Below are positions 1 through 13,000 of a stretch of 64,000 bases of DNA, in pieces (positions within the stretch are counted from its first letter, which is position 1; the number at the start of each line of letters is the position of its first letter). A program made the position numbers and the translations under genes. This DNA is from Zantedeschia hybrid cultivar (Eukaryota > Streptophyta > Magnoliopsida > Alismatales > Araceae): positions 15,054,501 through 15,118,500 of the forward strand of contig JARZZO010000004.1 of NCBI GenBank assembly GCA_030544215.1, in the 5' to 3' direction. The notes under the pieces are model-generated. The model did no database searches, was not told the DNA's origin, and saw only the letters and a program-made list of their open reading frames with translations.

Positions 1-381
1 TCTTTTTTCTGTTTTTGGAGCTCATTAATGAGCTTGGGTGGCAGATTTGGGGGATGGGCCAATGTGAAAAGGGTTTAAACCCCTTAAATCCAGATTTGGC
101 TCCATGTGAAAGGAGGTTTTAGGATGAGTATTAAATGGGGTTCACATGAGATTCTTAACCCATGTGTGAATGGGGTTAAGATTCTCATTAACTCCCCCTT
201 TATCCTAATTAATCCTCCCCCCCATTTCTTTGAATTTTAAAATGGGAGAGAAGGGAGGGAATCCTCCTCCCCCCCCCCACCGGTTTCCCTCTTGGAACCG
301 GTGGGGGGGGGGGGGGGGGGGGGGGGGGGCTTCTCCCCCTCCCTTTTGCCCTTTTTTTGTTTAAAAAAAAAGGTTCCAACA
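1..381 (-). mobile_element. LTR end of a gag-only retrotransposon family member
   Basis: This stretch matches the last ~380 bp of the two LTRs at 5793-8175 and 22132-24509, including the 'gagctcattaatgagctt' block, the 'gggtttaaacccc' block and the terminal GGTTCCAACA. It is more diverged than those two are from each other. The rest of this LTR lies left of the window, so it could be a solo LTR or the edge of a full element. Orientation is the same as the complete copy. A run of about 28 G residues (302-329) lies in it. Confidence 0.85.
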
Positions 382-1697
382 GAAGGATTGGGGATTGGGC
401 ACGGATCGGCCCGATCCAAACCGATGGGATCGGCCCGATCCAAACTGATCGAATCGGCCGATCTGATATGATCCCGGACCGTTCCGGTCTGATCCCCTTC
501 TCTCTTATATAAATAAACAGGGTTCATAAAAAATTTAAAAACTATGTAGAAATTTTTTAAAAATTGTACAAACTACAAATGATTATCTTTGTTCAAACCT
601 TGATTTCTTCACTTTACCTTGTTGTCTAAGTCAACTCTATCTTCTTTCCTTAGTAATTGATCTCCCTATAATGTACACATCCTCTTTATCTTTTATCTCT
701 GAAATTTTCTTTCTCTTATTCTTTTTTTCCTTTTCTTATATACATTATATTAACGATTCTCAACAGTAAGTAAAACCAATAAATTTACCATATTATGCTT
801 CCAAAAAAAAAAAAAAAGAAATATACACCACTCTTTTTTTCTTTTGAGAATTACCTAGTTCTAAATATAAACGACAATAAGGGTACTAAACATTCAATAT
901 ACTTATTATCATTTGTATCTAAAACTGGATAATCCTGATCAGAAAAAAAGAGTGGTGTACATTTCTTAATTTTCTTCCAAAGTACAAGGTGGTAAACTTA
1001 TAGATGTTGTTTACTATTGAGGACTAGTAATATTAATATATCTAAGGGAAGTGAAAAAAAGAACAAGAAAGAGAAAATTTTAAGGAGATTGTCAGAGAGT
1101 GTGTGTGCGTGTGTGTGTATGTGTTATAGAAAGACTACTTACTAACAAAAAGCGCCTTGAAGAATCCACCCGATCGTCGTAGAGTGCCACTTCTCATAAC
1201 CAAGTCGATAGAAAAGAGAGTTTAGACTCTAGGGTTTATATTTATAATACTTTAGAAAGAGAAAACTTAGAGAGAGAGAGAAGTAGAGAAATATTATTTA
1301 GATAGAAAAAAATTAGAGGATAAATATTAGTTAGATATAAATGTTAAAGGGATAGAAAAAACTTAGAGAAAGAGAGAGAAATATTAATTAGATAGAAAAA
1401 ATTTAGAGAGAGAAGTGAGAGCTTAGAGAGAGAAAGAACTTAGAGAGAGAAGTGAGAATGAGTTTTGGTGGTGATGGGAGATGGACTGGAGGGCTATCTA
1501 CCCAAGCTTATGGCTAGCCGTTGGGAATGTTCTCGACAGCTAGTTTGAAACTAACCATTGGCGGCTGGATCGGCTAATTCGGCCCGGTCCGCCTGATCCC
1601 GGCCACGGGTCGGGGGGTTGGGCACGAGATCAAATTGGCTCGGCCCAGATCCGATCGGATCGACCGATCCAATCCGATCCTGGCCTATCTAGCACAC
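382..1697. repeat. GATCGG-rich ends around AT/GA-rich core, possible non-autonomous hAT
   Basis: Two blocks rich in GATCGG/CGATCC words (about 390-500 and 1555-1697) flank a 1-kb AT-rich core containing GT and GA microsatellites (about 1100-1125 and 1260-1460). The right end interrupts a LINE fragment at about 1697. Subterminal short-word repeats of this kind are typical of plant hAT derivatives, but no matching terminal repeat or target duplication was found, and the left end abuts an LTR. No host gene is seen here. Confidence 0.35.
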
Positions 1698-1835
1698 CCT
1701 GGAATAGAGGATAGCCATCTGGACCTGGAGCCTTTGTCATGCCCAACACTGAATACTGCCTTGCTAATCTCAGCCTTTGCCACACTTTGTTGTAGAAACT
1801 GAACCTCTGCATCACTAGTTTTAAAGCCATCTAGG
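1698..1835 (-). pseudogene. LINE reverse-transcriptase fragment
   Basis: On the minus strand a short frame contains K-A-P-G-P-D-G-Y, the signature found in plant L1-type LINE reverse transcriptases just before the finger domain. The conserved upstream block (E-I-S-K-A-V-F-S) is in a different frame, so at least one frameshift is present. The fragment is cut at about 1697 by GATCGG-rich sequence. It is a dead scrap, with no LINE ends in view. Confidence 0.6.
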
Positions 1836-1944
1836 TCTAACCACTGTAGGTACTATCTTTTTTATTCAGGAAAAAGATCACTATGAAATTGAACTATCTT
1901 ATATGCTGTCTCATTCTCTTCCTGTAGCCAAATGTTATCCTTCT

Positions 1945-2350
1945 TGTTGGAACGACTATATAATAGTCCCACATCGGTTAATTTCAGTTGTGGCCAGTGC
2001 TTATGATCTTGGGCCCTTCAAACTCAACACTCGGGTTTTGTGGTTTGTAAGATGGTATCAGAGCAGCGTCTTGGCCCAACTTTATCTTCCCAAATTTATC
2101 ATCTAATTTGCGCCACCTCCTCTCATCAAATTTCCACGGCCCATCTTGGCCGTGAGGGGAGTGTTGGAACGACTATATAATAGTCCTACATCGGTTAATT
2201 TCAGTTGTGGCCAGTGCTTATGATCTTGGGTCCTTCTAACTCAACACCCGGATTTTGTGGTTTGTAAGATGGTATCAGAGCATGGTCTTGGCCCAACTTT
2301 ATCTTCCAAAATTTATGATCTAATATAGTCCTACATCGGAAAAAGGACAA
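1945..2350 (+). mobile_element. Tandem TRIM (terminal-repeat retrotransposon in miniature)
   Basis: The block beginning TGTTGGAACGACTATATAAT at 1945 recurs at 2162 with few changes, and a partial third copy ('tagtcctacatcgg') is at about 2334. In each full copy a perfect tRNA-iMet primer-binding site, TGGTATCAGAGC, follows (2053-2064 and about 2272-2283). A purine tract, GAGGGGAG, precedes the second copy. No coding capacity exists. This is LTR-PBS-short internal-PPT-LTR, continued into another PBS, as in multimeric TRIMs. The exact 3' ends of the LTRs are not resolved. Confidence 0.8.
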
Positions 2351-3895
2351 AATCAAAAAGTGTTTAGTAGATGGTGCCTACTCCACTCATAGCCTTAGGT
2401 TTTGAGTTGGATGGTCCAATAACTTCAACACTTCTTAATGCAATAGATATGTTTTATTCTTCTCCTACCATTAGTGTCCACATGGACAAAGAATTGGTAT
2501 GAAGATCACCTTCTTGGAGCCTTTGAACCCTAGGCCTCTATCTCCAAATAATCTCCTCATACAAACATTCTAAGTATTGAGCTCTTAACAACACTATTCT
2601 TACCCTTTGTATATATGTGATGCTTCCATTGCTTTCTAACTCTTATAGAATCTGCATTTGCTTGAAGAAATCAGACCTTCTTTTGCTGTGTCCTTTTTTC
2701 CATTCAGCCACCCAAATTTTGAGAGCACCTTCCAGCATCTGAGAGCTTATCCTTCCTCTCTCCCCATGCTTGAGCTACCTCGGTAAATCCTTATTTCTAT
2801 AACTACACTTTTGAAAGAAGTGAGTACCCTACAAGTCGATCATAATTATTATGATGAGACTATTTCTTCTGCATTCTTATTCAATCTTAATAAATAATTG
2901 ACACTTATTCATTATGTTCATTTAATATGTGTTTACATCGCTTGTATAATAAAGTCTATGAACTTGTGCAACGGAGAAAGAATCATAATGAGATTATTAT
3001 TTTGAGATCGGTTCTTTTTTAAACACAAGTTCTAAATTGTTCCTAGTCATAGGATATTTGAGGACATCAAATATCCGGATAGACTAATACACCTTAAGCC
3101 TATCCATATGATGGAGGTGGTTGATCTCATAGATAGCTTGTGTGGAGCCATTAAGGCTAAGGTGTAGGTGCTCATTAGGAGAATGGGTTTACTGGAATGA
3201 TCCGTTACGGAATTCCTGAATGGTAATTATACCTAATTGTCAATCAGGGAGTTCCTTGTCACAATAATGTAATTGATCCTTTGACTTGAGACATCAAGGA
3301 CAGCTTGTGTGCGGCTAGACATTGTTGTACTTATAGATCTCTCTTATGAGTTCCAGTACAGCCTAACAATCGGGTTTAGTGTGATTCACACGAAGTTGAT
3401 TGAGTGTTGAACGAGGAATCACTTACTTTTGGTATATAGAATGAGAGCAAATGCCGTATAGTGTATAGCTCGATTAACATTTGAAAAGAAGTGTATGCAC
3501 GCATTTGAATTTATTTCTGTGGAAAATATGTAATCAAGTTCTAACAAGTTATATATGAAAAACATGAGTTTTCAATCAGACTGTTATTTAGTTGGCAATT
3601 GAATTCTTGGAAAATTGAATTCCTTGATAACATCATGATCATCATTGTAAGCCATAATCCAATCTATCTGGAAGCGACTAGATTCATTTAGCGACCAAGG
3701 ATTCCTCCTCCTCCCCAATCAAAAAAAGACTGAAAAGGATTGATGGAATAAATTTATGATGCTGATGCTGCATCCTATTATACAGCATCGTCTTGTTAGA
3801 ATAAGGTGAACCTTTGAGGAACATGGTAGAAACTCCTTTTGTTTCCACAGTTTCAGCTGTAATTATGTGTAATGTGTTTTATTTTCTTTATGTAG
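2351..3895. other. Presumed recA intron, no gene seen
   Basis: AT-rich sequence with no recognisable coding exon. No Walker A-encoding (G-P-E-x-S-G-K-T) exon was found on the + strand, so upstream recA exons must lie outside the window. The segment ends in a polypyrimidine-rich acceptor (attttctttatgtag) at 3895. Confidence 0.5.
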
Positions 3896-4068
3896 GTTAT
3901 TGTGCTTTTGTTGATGCTGAACATGCCCTTGATCCTGCGTTGGCTGAAGCCATTGGTGTGAAAACGGATAACTTGCTCCTTTCACAGCCAGATTGTGGAG
4001 AGCAAGCACTTAGTCTGGTGGACACACTGATTCGAAGTGGTTCAGTTGATGTTGTAGTTGTAGACAGT
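3896..4068 (+). CDS. recA exon (Walker B strand)
   Basis: The acceptor is AG at 3894-3895 and the donor gtaagt begins at 4069. The exon enters at codon position 2 (the previous exon supplies the G of a glycine) and ends in phase 0 after V-D-S. It encodes G-Y-C-A-F-V-D-A-E-H-A-L-D through the Walker B region. A downstream in-frame reading continues into the intron to a stop at 4131 and is not coding. Confidence 0.93.
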
Positions 4069-7000
4069 GTAAGTGTAGAGGTTTATTTTGTTGTAAAATT
4101 TACTAATGTTTCTCCTGTGGATTTCTTTTGAGCTTGGTTTTTGGCCCTAGTTTTACGCCTTCTATAAATTTGGTGGTCATTTGTTTGTATTGGTGATTGA
4201 TAACCACGAGGCTCTGTTGAATATTGTGCTTAATTTGTGTCTTTAAATATTTGTGACCAAGAATAAGCAGAAATCTTCAATGAGAGTCACTGGGAACAGC
4301 CGTTTAATGGCCACACAATGTGTATCAGCATGACCACACATTTTTGTTGGACTTTTGCAGCATGATGTTGCAGAGGGCCGTCTCGCTGTTAGCTATGTTT
4401 TCAGGGAATAATGCTTAGATATACCCTTCTAATGATCTAATCTCATAAATTAAAGCTTTACCTGTCATTAATCATATTACTGTCTCCTACATCGAAACAT
4501 CTATTAAGTTTCATTCCTTATTAATGTAGGTTGCAGCTCTTGTTCCTAAGACTGAGCTTGATGGTGAAATGGGGGATGCACATGTGGCACTTCAGGCAAG
4601 GCTGATGAGCCAAGCCCTTCGCAAACTGAGCCATTCACTCTCTCTCTCCCAAACTATCTTGGTGTTTATCAATCAGGTAATTCTTTTCCTCTCCCCATTA
4701 ATGAACGAATACAGCAATTTTTAGGCTAATTTTCCCACGAAATTGAGAAGATTCCTTGCTTTTGGAAAATTTTGGAGGTTATCCTTGGTTGGAATTTGGA
4801 AAGATGTGAAACTGTTGATTCTCTTGATATTCTGATGCGGTGTAAATCAGCACTTTTAAGAATGTGCGAATGCCTCTTTATGGCTGATAAATCCTTGGTT
4901 GATTACATATATACTCTCTTTAAATAAACAATTGCACAGTTGCCATTGCAAGAGAAAGATCAAAGATGTAGCAAAGTTTTCCACCCAGTTGCCTGCTTGA
5001 CTTCAACCCTCTACAAAGTGATGTCTAGATAACTTTGTGGAGGCAAAGCCTGTCAAAGGTCCCATGAGGCTAGTTAGCAAGTAGAGGACTACCTTCTAGA
5101 CAGTTTAAACTCAAGGAACTAGTGAGAGTTGACGTGGGTATACATTTATTTTATTGTAATGTGCATGGATTTGCCACCTCAAGCAAGGTGCCATCATCCT
5201 TCATTTGGATATTGATCAAAATATTCTCTTATAATGATGGTGATGTGGGACAGATGATGCACCAATTACCAACAATTAACTGTTGATAACATTCAGCAAA
5301 ATTATTGCAAATAAACCAGCAATTCCAGACAAAATTATTATGAAATAATCAAGCTGTTGTTGCAGTCCCATGGTAATTATCCACAAAATAAAAAACAAAT
5401 GGATCCAAGTCAATTGAGAAACCACTGAAGGATAGGGTGTAGTTCTCCTTCTTATGCGTCAATGCAATAAGCAAGCAAAGAATCAGCATCTTACACTCTG
5501 TCATCCACAATGATTAAGTATAGGTGGAAAATTCTAGGTTCACTCAGGCACGTATGCAGTTGAATAGAATATGGGCAAAACAAGTTAATTTCGATCAAAG
5601 AAATAAAGGAACCGAATATGGATGCACAAACTAGTTTGCTAAGACGATCAGCCAATATTACGCCCACAATGGACACCATTGGAACAACAATCGCATCCTG
5701 GGACATACTGGTAGGCTGCATGTCGGATGGGTGCACAGTATATAGGTAGGGTGGTGTCAACATGCCTCGAGGTGCTTGCACGAATGAGGAGCTGTTCGCG
5801 AGGGTTTTTTTCTAAAACCTTCGTTCGGGACCTGACCTAGACGCATCTCTCCTATGTCGGATTATTCGGAAATCCATTTTTTTGTTTATCTAGAGAATTA
5901 TAGGTCGGTTTTATATTTTATCGGACTATGAGAGCTTGGGATTAGCCCTCAGGGAATCCGGGACTTCGAATCAAGCGAAGATTCGAGTATATGACCTCTC
6001 TCCACTGACCTCGGTCAGTGTTAATTACGCTGAGCGACTGCTCGACAACCCTTGATTAACCGTCCGTATGATGCCCTTATAACATGCAACACTACTACTA
6101 CAGGCAGCACATGCATATGAAGATATATTTTAGGTTAAACTCTTGGCCTCACCCAAGTTTAGGATGTGTTTATATGATTTTGGATTGATTCCAAGCTATC
6201 TGGATTAATTCCAAGTATATTGGATTGACTCCAAGTATTCTGGATTGATTACAAGTATTTTAGACCCATAAGGGTATTTTTGTAATTATGCCAATTTGGA
6301 GGGTATAGGGAGATTATGGTTATTTTAAGTGTATGAAATGAGTTTTAATGATTTAGGAAGGTTTCAAAACCTTAGGAGGTATTTTAGAGTTATTTCAAGT
6401 GTGTTTGGATTGTAAGGGTATTTTGGTAATTTTGTCCAAATTGGATTTTTAGACTTAAAGTCTATTTTTATATTTTTCTGAGATTTTTTTATTTATTTTT
6501 ATCATATTTAGGGTATTTTGGTAATTTTACCCATCTTATTAAGGTTTGGAGGGTATTTTGGACATATGAGAGATTTTGATATTTTTAAGAATTTTCTGTG
6601 ATTTTTACGGATTTTTAACATGTATGAGGGTATTTTTGTAATTTGTATTAAGCTCTAGGGGCATTTTAGTCATTTCAGAATTTTATATATTTTCAGATTT
6701 GGTTCTCTGTTTTTTACATGTTTTTACTGAATTTTACTGATTTTTTTATTAATTTTACCGATTTTTATTAATTAATTAGGTATATGAAGGATATTTAAGT
6801 TATATTTTGGATTTATGTAATTTCCAGATTTTGTTTTCTGATTTTTACTGAGTATTACTGATTTTTACAGAATTTTTCTGATTTTTATATTTGTTTTATT
6901 AATTTTAGATAATTTTCGCAGATTTTATTAATTAATTAAGTATGTGGAGTATTTAAGTCATTTTTTAACTTAAGATATTATTTTATGTCTCAATGTTTCA

Positions 7001-10000
7001 TTATTAAGTTTTAATTATGAATCTAAGATTAGTTATGTATGGGATGAGGCCAATGATATTTTAGAATATTTAATTATATGTTTTATGTATTTTAATTAGT
7101 TATAAAATTAATTATTTTGCATATGAAAATATAGTAACATAGTGTTACTTAAATAGTAGGTTCATGAACACACATGCACACACATATGCTCAAAGAACAA
7201 ATAGTAGCATTCATTCATTATTTCGGCATAATCCCGTTTTATAGGACGGTGATTTTACAACATAAATTTGGCAGAGCTTCCCCTTAGGAATAAACCTTAG
7301 GAAGAGAGCCCTCCAAGAAAATATCTCCCCCAAATCGCAGCAAACCCGGGCAAGAGCACCGGATTTGGTCTTCAAACCGGCAGAGTTTTCCCTAGGAAAT
7401 TTTGGGCCAAATGGGCATGGGGCTTCTTCTTACCCCTTGGGGGGTATTTATAGGCTTCAAAGCCTTAACCGGTGGGGGTACCCACCGGAATGCTTGAGGT
7501 GGGGGGTACCCACCGGTTGGCTTGAGGTGGGAGGTACCCACCGGTTGCCTCTTCCTCTTCTCCCTCTCTTTTTTTAATTTTTTAATCACATGGGTGAGAG
7601 AGAGAGAGAGAGAGAGCATTAAAAAAAGGAGAGAGAGAGAGAGAGAGGGAGGGGGGACCGGTTGGCACCCCCACCGGTTCCAACCGGTGGAGGGGGTGCC
7701 ACCGGATGGACCCCCCCCCCCACCGGTTGGGAACCGGTGGGGGGTATCCCCACCGGTTTTGGGAAACCGATGGGGGGTTCCCCTCCTCATTTCTTCCTTC
7801 TTTTTTTCTGCTTTTTGAGCTCATTAATGAGCTTGGGTTGCAGATTTGGGGGATGGGCCAATGTGAAAAGGGTTTAAACCCCTTAAATCCAAATTTGGCT
7901 CCATGTGAAAGGAGTTTGGGTTTGGATTTAAGGAGTTCCACATGGGTTTCTTAACCCATCTGTGAATGGGGTTAAGATCCCCCATTAACCCTCTCATTAA
8001 ACACCCCCCATTTTTTAAACTTCAAAAATCTGAAAAGTGGAGGGAGAGAGCTCCTCCTCCCCCCCCACCGGTTTCCCTCTTGGAACCGGTGGGGGGTTCC
8101 CCAACCGGTGGGGGGGGGGGGGGGCTTCTCCCCCTCCCTTTTGCTTTTTTTTTTTAAAAAAAAATGGTTCCAACAAATGCCCCCCACGGGACATGTGCCG
8201 AAGGTGAGGACGACGGTGCATGTCCCGTGCCCCATTTGGCTACAAGAGTCATCATTTTGCACGTTTGAGGAGTTCTGAGCTGCAGTATGCCGGTATTGTC
8301 TTGATGAGCTCCCGTGTCTCGCTTTGTGTATTCGCGGCTATTGGGGAGGGAAGTCAAGCACTGTTTCATATATGCCAGGCGATACATTGCTTTGGCTTGC
8401 TATGCATATGCTCCATCTGAGCTTGTCTGGGTCCCGATGACCCTCAATTTTGGTACTTAGACACCTCAAACTATGCCCAGGAAGTCCTGTTTTCATAACT
8501 TTTCGACTTTCCGAATATATTTGAAAGCGTCTACCCCTCTGATCATGGGAATCCTCTTGGCCTTCGCGGCTTGGAGGTTCTGCGAGAGTTGATGCCGCTT
8601 GAATCTTTCGACGTTTACTTGGATTCTAGGAGATCTCTTGGCCTTCACGACATGGAGACTCCTTAAGAACACACAGGCGAGTCGTTTAATTCTTCCGGCA
8701 TTTGCTCTATCTTGGGGTATCAGTACCTTATATTGGCGTTTCCAGGAGCTCCGCATGAAGCGTTCTGGACTGGCCTAATATCTGGTTCATAGCAATTTGA
8801 CTTTGTCATATGACTTTATTATGACTTGGTCGATTTTTGCTTTTCGAGACTTTTATTGCAGCTCTCTGGCGCTGATTTTATCTCTCTATCTTCTTGCAGC
8901 TTGCTGTCTTTGTCTTCATGGCCCTCATGGCAAGGTATGGGGAGGACGATATCCCATTCCTGCTACTTGTCGAGTAACTCTTCGCCAAAGCGAGCCGGGA
9001 CTGGAACTATCGAGGCAGGCTATGCAGCTCGGGTGGCGAAGACCCCTATGCTCCAATACCAGAAGGATATTGTCCTTTCTGGTACCGCGGACGCTCATAT
9101 TGCCGCTCATCGTCAGCATGCATATGTTCTTGAAGCTTCACTGGAGGGAGAACTCCCATTTTGTGGCGATCATCGAACATCGGTTCGACTGATATTCCGG
9201 AGATGGAGTCGAATTTCTTCAAAAGGATTGAAGTTTTCCATTTGCTGAAGAACTCGAACTACCCTGCATGTTCATCTCGAACTCCAACATTGCTCCAGTG
9301 TATCGCAAATATTCTCCTGAAGATAAATGCTAAGTTTGAGTGGTACGGACCATTTATTATATGTTGCATGTATTCTCTCTTTCTTTCTCTCCCCTTTTTT
9401 TTTCTTTTTTTTTAATTTTTTTTTATAACTAATACTAGCGTCTTTTCAGGTTTTCACCAGTATTAGCCTCCTCTTATTTTTGCCTGTGCGCCTTTGCGGG
9501 TTTTCACACAGAGGGGTTACCCGATTTTGCCTAAGGTGCCCTTTTGGGTTTTCACCTTAGCTGGGTATAAGACATTTTTACCCTTAACCGACCCCTTTGA
9601 GATGAGATCGATTAAGTCCGTCGGAGCACCTCATTTTTAAGCTCCTTTCTTCTTTTTTTTTTATTTTATTTAAAACTAATACCAGCGCCTTTTCAGGTTT
9701 TCACCAGTATTAGCCCCCTCTTATTTTTGCCTGTGCGCCCTTGCGGGTTTTCACACAGCGGGGTTACCCGATTTTGCCTAAGGTGCCCTTTCGGATTTTC
9801 ACCTTAGCTGGGTATAAGACATTTTTACCCTTAACCGACCCCTTTGAGGACGAGATCGATTAAGTCCGTCGGGGCACCTCGTTTTTAAGCCCCATTTATT
9901 ATTATTATTATTATTATTTTCGGTAGAGAATTACGGTTTCCCTGAGAACCGCTCAGAAATATATGTAGGGAACTAAATCTTCCCTGAGAACCGATAAGAA

Positions 10001-13000
10001 GTATATGTAGGGAACTGAGTCTTCCCTGAGAACCGATAAGAAATTTATGTAGGGAACTGAGGCCTCCCTGTGAGCCGATAATAAATATATGTTGGGAACT
10101 GAGGCCTCCCTGTGAGCCGATAAGAAATTTATGTAAGGAACTGAGTCTTCCCTGAGAACCGATAAGGAATTTATGTAGAGAATTGAGTCTTCCCTGAGAA
10201 CCGATAAGAAATTATATGTAGGGAATTGAGTCTTCCCTAAGAACCGATAAGAATATATATGTAGGGAACTGAGTCTTCCCTGAGAACCGATAAGGAATAT
10301 ATGTAGGAAACTGAGGCCTCCCTGTGAACCGATAAGAAATATATGTAGGGAATTGAGTCTTCCCTGAGAATCGATAATGAATTATATATGTAGGGAACTG
10401 AGTCTTCCCTGAGAACCGATAAGAATATATATGTAGGGAACTGAGTCTTCCCTGAGAACCGATAAGAATATATATGTAGGGAACTGAGTCTTCCCTGAGA
10501 AGCGATAAGAAGTATATGTAGGGAACTGAGTCTTCCCTGAGAACCGATAAGAAATTATATATGTAGGGAACTGAGTCTTTCCCTAAGAACCGATAATGAA
10601 TTATATATGTAGGGAACTGAGTCTTCCCTGAGAACCGATAAGAATATATATGTAGGGAACTGAGTCTTTCCTGAGAACCGATAAGAATATATATGTAGGG
10701 AACTGAGTCTTCTCTGAGAACCGATAAGAAATTTATATGTAGGGAACTGAGTCTTCCCTGAGAACCGATAAGAATATATATGTAGGGAACTGAGTCTTCT
10801 CTGAGAACCGATAAGAAATTTATATGTAGGGAACTGAGTCTTCCCTGAGAACCGATAAGAATATATATGTAGGGAACTGAGTCTTCCCTGAGAACAGATA
10901 AGAAGTATATGTAGGGAACTGAGTCTTCCCTGAGAACCGATAATAAATTATATGTAGGGAATTGAGTCTTCCCTAAGAACCGATAAGAATATATATGTAG
11001 GGAACTGAGTCTTCCCTGAGAACCGATAAGGAATATATGTAGGGAACTGAGGCCTCCCTGTGAGCCGATAATAAATTATATGTAGAGAATTGAGTTTTCC
11101 CTAAGAACCGATAATGAATTTTATGTAGGGAACTGAGTCTTCCCTGAGAACCGATAAGGAATATATTTGTAGTTTTCGAGAAACGGGGGCTTTGGGTAGC
11201 CGTGGATTTGGGATACAACGGCTCCCGAAGACCAAATATTTTGAGACACAATGCCCCTCAGAGGCGAATTCCGGGGTTTAATGCCTCCCGTAGGCAAAAT
11301 ATGAACTTCAGAATTTAAAGCCTCCTGCAGACGAATTCCGGAGTTTGACGCCTCCCGTAGGCGAAATATAAATTTCAGGATTTAAAGCCTCCAGTGGGCG
11401 AAATATGAACTTCAGAATTTAAAGCCTCCTATAGACAAATTCCGGAGTTTGACGCCTCCCGTAGGCGAAATATGAATTCCGGGATTTAATGCCTCCCGTA
11501 GGCGAATATGAATTTCCAGGATATAAAGCCTCCTGTAGGCGAATATGAGTTTCTAGGATATAAAGCCTCCTGTAGGCGAATATGAATTTCCAGGATGTAA
11601 AGCCTCCTGTAGGCGAATATGAAATATGAATTTCCAGGATATGATGCCTCATGTAGGCGAATATGAAATATGAATTTCCAGGATATAATGCCTCCTGTAG
11701 GCGAATATGAATTTTCAGGATATAAAGCCTCCTGTAGGCGAATATGAATTATGAATTTCCAGGATATAAAGCTTCCTGTAGGCGAATATGAATTTCCAGG
11801 ATATAAAGCCTCCTGTAAGCGAATATGAGTTTCCAGGATATAAAGCCTCCTGTAGGCGAATATGGATTATGAATTTTCAGGATATAAAGCCTCCTGTAGG
11901 CGAATGTGAATTATGAATTTCCAAGATATAAAGCCTCCTGTAGGCGAATATGAATTTCCAGGATATGAAGCCTCCTGTAGGCGAATATGAATTTCCAGGA
12001 TATAAAGTCTCCTGTAGGCGAATATGAACTTCCCGGCCATTGAGGCACACCAGTGGGACTAGCGTGTATCAGGGTCAATTTTAAGGTATAACATCTCCTT
12101 GGAGCGAATTCGACCGCCTACGGCACGCCGATGGGGCTATAGCATTGTTGTCGACGCCTAGGCGTCCCCTAAGCGCATAGGCGCTGGTCACAGGACGAAG
12201 CGGCCCAGCGCCTGAACCGGGCTTCAAAAAGCGGTCCAGGCGGTTCGCTTAGGCGCCCAGGCGGTTCGCTCAGCCCGCCTGGGCCGCCTAAGCGCCCGCT
12301 GGGTCAGCCCATTACCCGGACGGGCCGGCCCAAACTACCCACGACCCATTTACCCGGCCGGCTACCATCGTTAAATACCCCAAACCCGATACGATCATCT
12401 TCTTCCCCCTTTCGACCCCGGCACCCCCTTTCGCTCGCTCCGCTAGGGTTCACGGCGTTCGCCGCCCTCGCTCGTCGCGACGCCACCGCTGCTCGCCGCC
12501 GATTGCGTCCACCGCCGCCGGCGATCGCCTCTGTAACTGCCGTCGTCTCCTTTGCCTGTTGCAGCTGGAGCTGTCGTCGGCGAGGCCTTCTTAGCTGCCG
12601 TCATCTCCGATTCTCCGGTGAGGCTTCCATCCCCTCTCTATATCTCTCACTGTCTCTGTGTCTCACTCTCTATCTCCTTGTCTCTCTGTCTCCATCTCTT
12701 TGTCCCACTCTCTCTGTCTCACTCTCTCTCCGTCTCACTCTCTATCTCCCTGTCTCTCTGTCTCCATCTCTTTGTCCCACTCTCTCTATCTCACTCTCTC
12801 CGTCTCACTCTATCTCCCTGTCTCTCCGTCTCCATCTCTCTCCGTCTCACTCTATCTCCCTGTCTCTCCGTCTCCCTCTCTCCGTCTCCATCTCTCTGTC
12901 CCACTCTCTCTATCTCCCTCTCTCTGTCTCACTCTCTCTCCGTCTCACTCTATCTCCCTGTCTCTCCGTATCCCTCTCTCTGTCTCCATCTCTCTATCTC

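Larger units (their letters stand above)
5793..8175 (-). repeat. 3' LTR of gag-only element (left copy)
   Basis: 2,383 bp, TG...CA ends. The first half is AT-rich. The second half carries CACCGGTT-rich palindromic blocks, a GA run (about 7596-7655) and poly-G/poly-C stretches. On the minus strand a TATAAATA box lies at 7445-7452. All ORFs here are repeat-derived. Confidence 0.92.

Noticed and set aside
382..1697. A well-defined hAT element
   Set aside because: Subterminal GATCGG words fit, but neither matching ends nor an 8-bp duplication could be found.
1..3895. Upstream recA exons within the window
   Set aside because: No sequence encoding the Walker A region or a transit peptide was found; the segment is repeats and plain intron.
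7365..8262. Overlapping ORFs in the LTR (also 23704-24625)
   Set aside because: G/P-rich translations of CACCGGTT and poly-G repeats in every frame; duplicated only because the LTR is.
9922..12035. CRISPR-like repeat array
   Set aside because: Units are contiguous minisatellite repeats without unique spacers, in a plant retrotransposon.
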